From positions 1-62,375 of the forward strand of contig JACKPZ010000023.1 of NCBI GenBank assembly GCA_024233135.1: a stretch of 62,375 bases of DNA, in the 5' to 3' direction. A program made the translations under genes and the position numbers. Every line of letters begins with the position of its first letter. The first letter of the stretch is position 1. The notes beneath the pieces were generated by a model that ran no database searches, had not been told where the DNA came from, and was given only the letters and a program-made list of their open reading frames with translations. Shown piece after piece: positions 33,476 through 42,800 of this stretch. The stretch comes from Akkermansiaceae bacterium. GTDB lineage: Bacteria > Verrucomicrobiota > Verrucomicrobiia > Verrucomicrobiales > Akkermansiaceae.

Positions 33476-34684
33476 TCAGCCGGTGTCGGGCGGCCCTAGG
33501 GAAAAGCGTTTCAGCTCCCCCGGCGCACTTGGCGCGACAGCCTGAGAAAGGCCGCTGAAAACGTGGAAGAACTTCAGGTAGCGCCAGTTGCAGCCTCCAC
33601 ACTTCCGGCAGGCCGGACGGGGGCGTCGCGCCGCCTTCTCGCCGATCGCGGACTGTGGCGCTCCGGGCAGCTCGCGATGCCTGCCTTTCGTTCCCGCGAG
33701 CAAGCCGAAGTAGCGCACCCTCCGAAATCCCTTCGGCACCAGGTGCCGCGCGAAACTCCTCACGAACACCGCTCCGGACATCGTCATCTCCTTGGTCGCC
33801 GCGCCGTCCGCGTAGTCCTTGTATTCGAAGGTCACGGTCCTCTCTTCCTCGTCGATCCCCTTGATGCGCTGGTTGCTCATCGCGATGCGGCTGGTGTACC
33901 GGGCGAGGTAGCGCACCACCGCGCGGGTGTTGCCGAGGGTGGCGCGGCTGAAGATGTTCCAGTTGCGACCCGCGAGCGTGAGGCGCCAGTCGCGCCGTCC
34001 TTCGAGCGTGTCGAGCCGCTCCGGCCAGCGGATCTGCGGATCGGCTTCGAGCTCCTCGAGCCTCCGCAGCATGATCGCACCAAAAACCTTCGACATCGAG
34101 CGCACCGGAAACAGGTAGTTGGGCCGCGCCTGCCGCCAGCGGCCGGTGGAAACATCCCGGCCTCCCGCGCTGACGAGCACATGGAGGTGCGGATGCCAGT
34201 TGAGCGCCCGTCCCCAGGTGTGCAGCACGCCGAGGAAGCCGCCTTCGGTCCGCCAGTTGTTGCGCTGGAAAAGCTTGAGGGTCTCGGCCGCGGCTCCGAA
34301 CAACGCGTCGGCGGCGATCCGGTAGTTGAGCTTGAAGAAATCGTGGAACTCCTTGGGAACGGTGAAGACCACGTGGAAGTGCGGGCAGTCCGGAAGCCGC
34401 TCGCAAACCTTCTCCGACCACTCCGCCTGCCGCGGCCCGAGGCAGTTGGGGCAATGACGGTTGCCGCACGAACTGGCATACCATTCCTGATGCCGGCAGC
34501 CGCCGCAACGCGCCTGGTTGTATCCAAGCGCACCCTGGCGGCAGTGGGCCATCAGGTTGAGCGTCGAATACTCCTCTTCCCGAAGGCCGCCGGGCCATAA
34601 GTCGCGCCACTCGCGCAAGATATCATTGACAGTCGCCTTGATGCTGTTCACTTGAACCCAAGGAACGTGCGCAGGACAAGACAT
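33476..34684 (-). mobile_element. IS91-family rolling-circle transposase gene
   Basis: A 402-residue Y1/Y2 HUH transposase. The N-terminal zinc-binding region has CGGCRHQEWYASSCGNRHCPNC, the HUH motif is NWHPHLHVLVSAGG, and the catalytic Tyr region is VRYLARYTSRIAMSN. A C-terminal Cys pair (CRKCGGCNW) follows. Such enzymes nick one strand and move by rolling-circle replication, leaving no target duplication, and can carry adjacent DNA as ISCR elements do. The oriIS and terIS ends were not identified with confidence. The gene ends right before attC site 6, in the position of a first cassette. The coordinates given are those of the gene only. Confidence 0.88.
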
Positions 34685-34746
34685 TTATGGTCCCCTTCGG
34701 CACCGTCGAATATTTATATCCTCAGATATTTCGTTCAACAGTGCTA

Positions 34747-34931
34747 TTCGCGGACCGGGATATCCAGCACTTTCGGCGGGCTGAAGGATTTCGAAGCGTG
34801 GAAATCGTCAGAAGAAGTTGGTGGTCAGACGAGATGGGGAAAGCGGATGGCGTGGGGATTGGTTTGGGTTGGGAGACGGTCGGGATGCGCGGGGTTTTCC
34901 GGTATGATTCCTTCGGATGTGCGGAACGTTT
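34747..34931. repeat. Degenerate ~185-bp repeat, copy 2
   Basis: It matches 4-192 in order and spacing, with the strongest conservation over the first 35 bases and at GGGATGCGCG and CCGGTATGATT. It lies directly upstream of the IS91-family transposase start. Copy 1 touches the left edge of the window, so an element on that side cannot be excluded. Confidence 0.55.
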
Positions 34932-35127
34932 GTAGGGCGGGAGGGTTCAGGTGGCGGGAACGGGTTCGCCGGCGGCGGCGCCGTTGTTGCGGGAGGGGTT
35001 TTCGAGACGGGATTCGTCGAAGAATCCGGCGGCTGAATCGGGCCGGCCAAGGGTTCCGGCGCGGGCTGCCGGTTGGAGAAGATCGGCGACTCCTCTCACG
35101 GGCTTTGATGTTCTTGTCGTTTGTTTT

Positions 35128-35176
35128 CCACGGGGTGAACCCCGTGGCTAGGTGCCGGCGCACCTGCGGGACTGGA
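35128..35176. repeat. GGGGTGAACCCC hairpin repeat, copy 1
   Basis: CCACGGGGT-GAA-CCCCGTGG, then GCTAGGTGCCGGCGCACCTGCGGGACTGG. A second copy with the same order of segments lies at 51308-51354. Confidence 0.75.
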
Positions 35177-35258
35177 CCTGGCGGGTGGATGCCACGGGAT
35201 GCCGCTCCGGCATCCATCCGTGATCATCCGTTTGATCCATGGTCCATTCTTCCACCCC

Positions 35259-35282
35259 GCGCGTCCTCACGGACGCGCCTAC
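35259..35282 (-). repeat. GTAGGCGC hairpin element overlapping a stop codon
   Basis: On the minus strand this is GTAGGCGC-GTCC-GTGA-GGAC-GCGC. It is the third member of the family at 14309-14369, with a different but still fully paired stem. Its TAG (35281-35279) is the stop codon of the sulfatase gene. Confidence 0.8.
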
Positions 35283-36676
35283 GGGTCACGATGGTCCCGA
35301 CCCTCCCAGCTTCTGAGGACGCCGTCCTGCCAGGCTTCGAGGGCGGCGCGCATGGTGCGGACGCGGTCGGGTTCGGAAGCGGCGAGGTTGTCCGACTCGC
35401 GAGGGTCGGCATCGAGTTGATAGAGCTCGATGCGGACCTTGCCGTCCTTCTTGTTCTGGATGCGGTGGAGTTTCCACGGCCAGTCGAGCCACGCGGCGTG
35501 GCCTTTCAGCCCCTGAACGTGTCGGTCGGGGAAGTCGGCGGTGTTCTTGCGCAGGCGTTCCGGATGAGGATTCGGTTTTCCCCCGTCGCGGGCCTTCATG
35601 AGGGAGCGGATGATGGCGTCGCTGTGGGTGGCCTCGCCGTCGGTGTGGCCGAACCAGAAGCCGATGGGCCGGTGGGTGCTGCTTTCGCCGCGGATGGCGG
35701 GAACGAGCGTCTGGCCATCGAGAGGCACCGGAGACTCGTGGCGGACGCCGGCGAGGTCGAGCAGGGTGGGCAGCATGTCGGAGGTGGACGAGGCGACATC
35801 CGAAACGCGGGGTTCGATGCGGCCCGGCCATTCGAGCAGCGACGGCACGCGCAGGCCGCCCTGATAGATGCTGCCTTTTTTCGCGCGGCCGCCGGAGGTT
35901 TTCGGATCGAGTCCGCCGTTGTCGCTGCAGAACCAGAGGATGGTGTCGCGCTCGATGTTCATCTCGCGCAGCGCGGCGCGCAGGCGGCCGAGTTGTTCAT
36001 CGACGAGCTTGATCTCCCGATGGTAGCCGCGCAGCGGGCCGGCGGGGGCATCGGCACCGCTGTTTCCCTCCGGAGTCTCGACATGCGGAAGGTGCGGCGC
36101 GGGAAACCAGACGACGGCGAACATCGGTTTGCCGGAGTTCTTGTGTTCGCGGAGGAAATCGAGCGCCGCATCCATGGTGAGCACGCTGCCCTGGCCATCG
36201 AGATGCACATAATCGCCCTCGCGGGAAAGATAGGGATCGCGATCGAAGAAGTTGAGACCGGTGAGCCAGTGATCGAAGCCCTGGCCGCCGGGCGAACAGG
36301 GGCTTTCCTTCTGGACAGAACCGACGTGCCACTTTCCGAAGTGGCCGGTGACGTAACCCGCGCCGCGCAGGATCTCGGCGAGGGTCGTTTCCTCCGGGCG
36401 AAGGTAGTGGCCGTGGTTCGGAACATTGCCGCGGAACGGATGGCGACCGGTGAGCACGCTGGCACGGGTGGGGGAACAGACGGGCGCGCCGGCGTGGAAA
36501 TGGCGGAACTCGACGCCCGCGCGCGCCATGGCATCGAGATGCGGCGTCTTGAGGGTGGGATGTCCGGTGTAGCCGGCGTCGCCGTATCCCTGGTCGTCGG
36601 ACATGACGAGGATGATGTTCGGCGGCGCGGCGAGAAGCGGCGCAACGAAGGCGAGGAGAAACAGGAAGGCGCGCAT
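35279..36676 (-). CDS. Secreted arylsulfatase-family sulfatase
   Basis: From ATG 36676 the product is 465 residues with a signal peptide (MRAFLFLLAFVAPLLAAPPN). Metal ligands are in LVMSDDQGYGD, the active site is CSPTR (Cys67, to be converted to formylglycine) followed by ASVLTGR, and later motifs are GKWHVG, APHLPH, CSDNGG and GGLRVPSLLEWPG. It shares only family-level similarity with the sulfatase at 1676. Probable role: release of sulfate from a polysaccharide outside the inner membrane. A GTG six bases upstream is an alternative start. The TAG stop lies inside a hairpin repeat. Confidence 0.93.
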   Translation of the reverse strand: MRAFLFLLAFVAPLLAAPPNIILVMSDDQGYGDAGYTGHPTLKTPHLDAMARAGVEFRHFHAGAPVCSPTRASVLTGRHPFRGNVPNHGHYLRPEETTLAEILRGAGYVTGHFGKWHVGSVQKESPCSPGGQGFDHWLTGLNFFDRDPYLSREGDYVHLDGQGSVLTMDAALDFLREHKNSGKPMFAVVWFPAPHLPHVETPEGNSGADAPAGPLRGYHREIKLVDEQLGRLRAALREMNIERDTILWFCSDNGGLDPKTSGGRAKKGSIYQGGLRVPSLLEWPGRIEPRVSDVASSTSDMLPTLLDLAGVRHESPVPLDGQTLVPAIRGESSTHRPIGFWFGHTDGEATHSDAIIRSLMKARDGGKPNPHPERLRKNTADFPDRHVQGLKGHAAWLDWPWKLHRIQNKKDGKVRIELYQLDADPRESDNLAASEPDRVRTMRAALEAWQDGVLRSWEGRDHRDP

Positions 36677-36749
36677 GATCACGAAGGGACGAACCCCGGA
36701 TACGGCTCCGGGTTTTCCGAACTTCCAGATCAGGCGCGCCCGGCGGCCG

Positions 36750-37853
36750 TCAAACGGAGGCGGTCGCGAGCACCTGGTCGAGCACTTCGAGGCAGCGTTC
36801 GTTCTGCGCGGCGGTGCCGATGGAAATGCGCACCCAATCGGGCAGCTTGTAGCCGCTCATGGCGCGGACGATGACGCCTTGTTTGAGCATGTCTTTGAAC
36901 ACGCGGTCACCCTCGCCGGTCCTGACGAGGATGAAATTCGCGTGGCTGGGGACGAACTCGAGGCCGCGATCGGCGAAGGCTTTTTCGTAGAACGCGAGGC
37001 CTTCCGCATTCAGCGTGCGGGTGGCCTGCATGTGTTCCACATCCGCAAGCGCGGCGAGCGCGCCGGCCTGGGCGATGGCGTTCACGTTGAACGGCTGGCG
37101 CGCCTTCTGCAGCAGCTCGGCGAGAGGGGCGGGCGCGAGACCGTAGCCCACGCGCAGCGCGGCGAGGCCGTGGATCTTCGAGAAGGTGCGGAGCACCACC
37201 ACGTTGCGGCCCTCGCGGACGTATTTGAGCGTGTCCGGCGGGTTGTCGGGAAACTCGTGATAGGCTTCGTCGAACACGACGACCACGTGATCCGGCACGC
37301 GGGCCATGAAGCGGTCGATCGTTTCCTCGTCCACCATCGTGCCCGTCGGGTTGTTCGGGTTGGCGATGAACACGAGGCGGGTGTCCGCGGTGATCGCATC
37401 CGCCATGCCGTCGAGGTCGTGGATGAAATTTGGATCGGTCACCTCGACATATTTCGCGCCGAAGAGGGTGGCCATGAGTTTATACACGACGAACGCGTGC
37501 TCGGCGGCGATGAGCTCGGCGTCGCGGTTGAGGAAGGTGTGGCAGAGCAGCTCGATGATTTCATTGGAGCCGTTGCCGATGACGACGTTCGAGCGGTCGA
37601 GGCCGAACTTCTCCGCGATCGCGCTGCGCAGTTTGTAGCCGCCGCCGTCCGGGTAGATGTGCGCCTCGTCGAGCGCGGTGGCCATGGCGGCCTTGGCGAC
37701 GGGCGACGGGCCGAGCGGGTTCTCGTTCGAGGCGACCTTGACGATCTGCGACGGATCGAGCCCGAGCTCGCGTGCGGTTTCGTCGATTGGTTTTCCGGGT
37801 TCGTAGGCGACGAGGTCGCAGACGAAACGGTTGGCGGATTGGTCGATGCTCAT
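36750..37853 (-). CDS. hisC: Histidinol-phosphate aminotransferase
   Basis: A 367-residue class-II PLP aminotransferase. Diagnostic are VKVASNENPLGPSP near the N-terminus, IGNGSNEII, FIANPNNPTGT, VVFDEAYHEF and the PLP lysine in LRTFSKIHGLAALRVGY (Lys226). It converts imidazole acetol phosphate and glutamate to histidinol phosphate in histidine synthesis. Some members act on aromatic amino acids. It is not next to other his genes here, as is usual in this phylum. The gap to the next gene holds an inverted repeat. Confidence 0.93.
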   Translation of the reverse strand: MSIDQSANRFVCDLVAYEPGKPIDETARELGLDPSQIVKVASNENPLGPSPVAKAAMATALDEAHIYPDGGGYKLRSAIAEKFGLDRSNVVIGNGSNEIIELLCHTFLNRDAELIAAEHAFVVYKLMATLFGAKYVEVTDPNFIHDLDGMADAITADTRLVFIANPNNPTGTMVDEETIDRFMARVPDHVVVVFDEAYHEFPDNPPDTLKYVREGRNVVVLRTFSKIHGLAALRVGYGLAPAPLAELLQKARQPFNVNAIAQAGALAALADVEHMQATRTLNAEGLAFYEKAFADRGLEFVPSHANFILVRTGEGDRVFKDMLKQGVIVRAMSGYKLPDWVRISIGTAAQNERCLEVLDQVLATASV

Positions 37854-37908
37854 GGCGGCGGGACGCTAGGCGGCACGGCGCGGCGGGTCAACCAAAGGGA
37901 AAGAGGAA

Positions 37909-37991
37909 GGAACCACGAAACACGCGAAGAGGCACGAAAACGAATGGGATGGACTACCGGAATTTCATGGTTTTCATGTCTTTCGTGGTTG
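37909..37991. repeat. ACCACGAAA inverted repeat, copy D
   Basis: Left arm GGAACCACGAAACACGCGAA, AGAGGCACGAAAAC (37909-37941); right arm TTTCATGG..TCATGTCTTTCGTGGTT (37963-37990). It fills the gap between hisC and the stop of the interrupted transporter gene. Confidence 0.75.
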
Positions 37992-37993
37992 TT

Positions 37994-38445
37994 TCACTCC
38001 GCCGATTGCAGGCTGCGGAACAGCCACAGGCTGCCGATGCTGACGGCGATGGCGCACCACCCGAGGCGGTCGAAGTGGAGGATGCGGCCGCCCGGGCCTT
38101 CGGCGACGATCATGCCGCCGAAGGTGGCGGTGAGGCCGGCGGCGAGGTCGCGCGAGCAGGCGATGAGGCTCATGAAAGCACCACGGCGGGCGGGCGGAAC
38201 GGCGAGCGAAATGACCGCCTGGCCGGGGACGAATCGACCGCTGGCGAAGGCGAAGAAACATGCGGCGAGCAGCAGTGTCTGCCACAGCGGCTGCGGCCCG
38301 CTGTGGGTGAGCAGGAAGATGACCGCGCAGGCGGCACCGACCAGGCAGGCGTAGATGTGGAAACGCCCGTGCGCGTCAGCCAGCCGGCCGATCCACGGTC
38401 CGGTGAAGATGGTCACCACCCCGCCGGTGAGGTAGATGAGAAACA
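37994..38445 (-). pseudogene. MFS transporter, C-terminal part, cut by IS
   Basis: The last 150 codons of a major facilitator transporter: LFLIYLTGGVVTIFTGPWIGRLADAHGR (the second-half GxxxDRxGR-like loop), then helices to LWLFRSLQSAE and stop. It joins the N-terminal part at 39752-40506 exactly: removing the insertion and one TGTT copy restores LLEKN-LFLIYLTGG in frame. The MFS substrate is unknown. The fragment could be expressed only from a promoter inside the insertion sequence. Confidence 0.9.
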
Positions 38446-39751
38446 GGGGACTTCCATAAACCATGATTTCTGAAGGCAGGCGTTGGAGTTCCGAGGGTTC
38501 GCGGGCGAAAAGCGGGTGCGGACGGCGCGAGATTAGGCGCCGGCCCTGGGTCGCGGGGCGTGTTTCTTCGCGTGGCTTCGAGGTTTTACCATATCTGTCG
38601 AGATCATCCAAGTTGCGGCGTCGTCCTACCAAGAAGCTTCAGTCGGACAATCTGCTCGGTCCTGGCCATGTTGTAGACGAGATTGCAGAAGATAATCGAT
38701 GCGCGGTTCCTGGCATATCCGATGTAACGCTTGTACATCGCACGCATGCTGCCCGTCATGAACCCGAAGACATGCTCGACCCTCGATCGCTTTCGAGACT
38801 TGGCCCGGTTGGATCGCTTCTGTTTACGGGTCAGCGGTCGGTTGCGGGCGCCCTTCTCGCAGACATGCCCCTTGATTTTCTTGCGCTTGAGGACATCGAC
38901 GCAGGCGGGTCCCGTATAGCCGGCGTCCAGCCAGGTCGGGCAATCTCCCTCGCGGGTCACCGCATCGAGGGCCTGACTATCGTGAACCGATGCATCGGTG
39001 ACCTCTGCCCGGACCACCAGCTTGCTCTCAAGATCGACGTTCACATGGTTCTTGTAACCGTAGAAGGTCTGCTGGTTCTTCTTCGTCCAGCGGGCGTCGA
39101 GATCCTTGTGGGCAAGGCGTTTCGGGTCGTCTTCCCAGCCCTCGGGGATCTCTCCGCGCTTGATCGCTTCGTTCTCCTCCTTGCGATTGCGCTGGCGGGG
39201 AACTTCGACAAAGGAGGCGTCCACAAGGTTCCCCTTACGAGTCACGAAACCCTTGGACGCGAGATACTCCGCGTGGACCGAGAAGAGTTCCTCGAAGAGA
39301 CCAGCCTCGGTGAGCTTCTCACGAAACTCGCGGATCGTGTTCTGGTCCGGCACGGTGTCAGCCTCAGTGATACCGAGGAAGCGGTGAAAGCTTCGCCGGT
39401 CGAGGATTTGAAATTGCGTCTGCTCGTCGGCGAGGCCGTAAAGGGACTGAAGCACGAGGACACGGAACATAAAGATGGGCCGGAAGGGAGGCCTGCCACC
39501 AGGACCCTTCGGATCGGTCCGAGGAATGCGGGCGAGGACCGGTTGGAATATCTCCCAGTCCATGATCGCGTTGAGATTTGCAAGAGGATCGCCCATCTTG
39601 TCAATCTGCGAAAGGCGGTCCATCGAGTCGAACAGACCGGGCTGCGCGCTTTCAATATATTTCTTCTCCTTGGCCATGGAGATAAATCAACAGCATTTTA
39701 CGTTCCATTCTCCATTGAAACTCAACATTTTACGAGTAAATGGAAGTCCCC
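38446..39751. mobile_element. Complete IS5-family insertion sequence, 1306 bp
   Basis: Both ends begin GGGGACTTCCAT (left end then AAACC, right end then TTACT), forming terminal inverted repeats of about 14-16 bp. AACA flanks both sides (38442-38445 and 39752-39755) as a 4-bp target duplication. It carries one transposase gene on the minus strand. The precise ends, intact gene and clean duplication point to a recent insertion. Confidence 0.95.
38604..39677 (-). CDS. IS5-family DDE transposase
   Basis: A 357-residue transposase of the DDE_Tnp_1 type. Catalytic acids are in NLVDASFVEVP (Asp), CPTWLDAGYTGPA (Asp) and SRVEHVFGFM (Glu). The N-terminal part (DRLSQIDKMGDPLANLNAIMDW, RPPFRPIFMFRVLVLQSLYGLADEQ) is the IS5-type DNA-binding region. 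The reading frame is intact. The 158 bp from its stop to the left end show no further gene. Confidence 0.93.
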   Translation of the reverse strand: MAKEKKYIESAQPGLFDSMDRLSQIDKMGDPLANLNAIMDWEIFQPVLARIPRTDPKGPGGRPPFRPIFMFRVLVLQSLYGLADEQTQFQILDRRSFHRFLGITEADTVPDQNTIREFREKLTEAGLFEELFSVHAEYLASKGFVTRKGNLVDASFVEVPRQRNRKEENEAIKRGEIPEGWEDDPKRLAHKDLDARWTKKNQQTFYGYKNHVNVDLESKLVVRAEVTDASVHDSQALDAVTREGDCPTWLDAGYTGPACVDVLKRKKIKGHVCEKGARNRPLTRKQKRSNRAKSRKRSRVEHVFGFMTGSMRAMYKRYIGYARNRASIIFCNLVYNMARTEQIVRLKLLGRTTPQLG

Positions 39752-40506
39752 AACAGGTTTTTCTCCAGCAGCCCGGTGTTTCCCACGAGGAAAGGAGAGA
39801 GATACGGGATGATGGTAAAGTGGCCGAAGACCATCACCATCATCAGGGCGAGGCCTTTCCACGCGTTGCCATCGCGCAGAAGCCCGAGGAAATCCCGGAT
39901 CGACCTCGGCTCCCCCACGAGATGGCGCGTGACCGGCGGCAGCACGCGCAGCAGGCACGTCCACACCACCGCCGCGACCGCGGCGATGACCAGGAACGGA
40001 CCTTCCCATTTCCACCATTGGGCGATCTTGAGGCCGAGCGGCACGCCGAGCGCCGCCGCTGCGGAAAACGCGGTCATGATGATGCCCATGCCTCGCGCCC
40101 GGCGCTCCGGCGGCACCACATCGGCGACGATCGCCATGATGGTGGCCCCGCTGACGCCGCCGAAGGCACCGCACAAGGCGCGGGCGACCATCAGCGAGCC
40201 GTAGCCGGTGGCGAGCCCGCATGCGAGCGTGCCGAGGGTGAACCCGGCATAACATACGAGGAGGAGTTTCCGGCGGTCGAATCGATCGGCGAAAGGAGCC
40301 ACCGCGAGGCCGACGGCTCCGGCGGTGATCGCGAACGTCGAGATGAGCGCGCCGAATTGCCGCGGCGAGATCGCCAGCTCGCGCATGAGCTGCGGCCCCA
40401 GCGGCATCATGATCATGAAATCCATGATGTGGGTGAACTGCACCGCCGCGAGCAGCAGCAGCAGGCTGCGCTCGGACAGCGGCGGACGGTTCGGGGCGGG
40501 AGTCAT
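39752..40506 (-). pseudogene. MFS transporter, N-terminal part, cut by IS
   Basis: ATG 40506 starts an MFS transporter with about seven membrane helices. The loop FADRFDRRKLLLVCYA between helices 2 and 3 is the MFS signature, and VVPPERRARGMGIIMTAFSAAAALG follows. It runs to KNL and is then interrupted; reading into the IS adds only LGTSIYS before a stop. The intact gene would encode about 400 residues, in the range of sugar or drug MFS exporters. Confidence 0.9.
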
Positions 40507-40560
40507 CGCGGGACGGGTTTCCTCGCACGATTCCCGCGATCCGCAAGCGCGGGTTTCCAC

Positions 40561-41427
40561 TCAGCGCCGGCGGCACAGCAACGCGCAGGCGGCAAGGCCG
40601 AGCATCGACGAGAGCGCCGGCTCGGGAACGTATTCGATGACGCCGGCTTTCGAGTAGTCGACGATGTAGCCGAGGTCATCGAGACCGCCGAGAGTGACCT
40701 CGCTGAGGAAAAACGTTCCGTTCGTCCAGCCGGTCATCAGTTCGTAGGCGAAGTCCATGTTGGTGATGGAACTGGTGATGCCCGTGAGCCCCGCCTGAAA
40801 GTCGACCTCGTTCCAGTGGCCGTTCGCGGTGCCGGTGCCGCCGCCGAGTTCGACGGGCACATAGGTCGCGCCGGCCTGGCCGAATTCGGTCTGCCATGCG
40901 GCGAGGGCGTTCGCACCGAGGTATTGACCGGAGCCGGAGGTGTAGAGATTCACACCGTAGCCGTTCACGGTGTTGAACTCCCACAGTGTTCCGATGCCGA
41001 TGACGTGGGCCATTTCATGGAGCACCACGCCGTAGAACGAGTTGTTGGCGATCATCGCGTCCACATCCGCGGAGTCGAACTGCATGCTGCCGGAAAGCGT
41101 GTACCACATCGCCACCGTCGGAGCTCCCAACGGGTTGTCGTCGTAGTATTTCACCGAGCTGGGCCCCGCGCTGCCGAGCACCTGACCGACACCGTCGATT
41201 TCCGGAAGGGTCACGTTGATCGTGAGCGAGTGCGCCTCTTCCACCCCGACGTTGTTGTAGAGCAGGTCGTATCCGGTGATGGCGGAATTCCAGAAATCCG
41301 CGGCGTCTTCGAAGACCTGCTGCTGGGCGGGCGTGACGGGCCCGGCGAAGTTCAACTGGATCAGGGAAACGGCGGATGCCGTCTGCAAAAACGAAACGGA
41401 GAAAATGGAGAAGGCCAGGGTTTTCAT
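40561..41427 (-). CDS. PEP-CTERM leishmanolysin-like metallopeptidase
   Basis: A 288-residue exported protein with a signal peptide (about 1-19). The zinc site is LHEMAHVIGIGTLW (His137, Glu138, His141), the third His probably His204 in ANGHWNE, followed by ELMTGW, the M8/leishmanolysin pattern. The C-terminus has VPEPA, then a hydrophobic stretch and CRRR, a PEP-CTERM signal processed by an exosortase. Probable role: a surface or matrix-associated protease. It lies 54 bp downstream of the MFS start on the same strand. Confidence 0.88.
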   Translation of the reverse strand: MKTLAFSIFSVSFLQTASAVSLIQLNFAGPVTPAQQQVFEDAADFWNSAITGYDLLYNNVGVEEAHSLTINVTLPEIDGVGQVLGSAGPSSVKYYDDNPLGAPTVAMWYTLSGSMQFDSADVDAMIANNSFYGVVLHEMAHVIGIGTLWEFNTVNGYGVNLYTSGSGQYLGANALAAWQTEFGQAGATYVPVELGGGTGTANGHWNEVDFQAGLTGITSSITNMDFAYELMTGWTNGTFFLSEVTLGGLDDLGYIVDYSKAGVIEYVPEPALSSMLGLAACALLCRRR

Positions 41428-41494
41428 CGGAACAGCAGGGCCCGATGAATCACACGCCAGGCGCGCATGCGATCAAAATCGCGATCGACCGACC

Positions 41495-42700
<1,206 letters not shown>

Positions 42701-42800
42701 GGGCGGGGAAGTTCGGCTCTCGCCGCCGCGAAATCAAGAGCGGAGACCGGACACGGACGGCGAAAGAAACCTTCTGGCCACGCGGTTTCCGTAGGCCGTG

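Larger units (their letters stand above)
34685..35278. other. 594-bp intergenic region filled with repeats
   Basis: No gene was recognised here. From left to right it holds an A+T-rich leader of the transposase gene (34690-34745), copy 2 of the degenerate repeat (34747-34931), G+C-rich unstructured sequence (34935-35120), a CCACGGGGT-GAA-CCCCGTGG hairpin (35128-35147) continuing to 35176, ACGGAT-type short repeats (about 35212-35240), and a GTGA-loop hairpin overlapping the end of the sulfatase gene. The plus strand is open for a long way but the reading is a shadow. Confidence 0.7.

Noticed and set aside
34918..34935. Possible seventh attC end (AAACGTTCCGC on the minus strand)
   Set aside because: It resembles the attC core but has no partner arm within 150 bases and is part of the degenerate repeat shared with the window start.
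34652..36874. Long plus-strand open frame (740 codons) across the repeat region and the second sulfatase
   Set aside because: Most of it is antisense to the sulfatase, and it starts inside the transposase gene. No domain is visible.
37994..38632. 212-codon frame joining the IS left end to the transporter C-terminus
   Set aside because: It is created by the insertion. The reconstructed gene shows that only the part up to 38445 belongs to the transporter.
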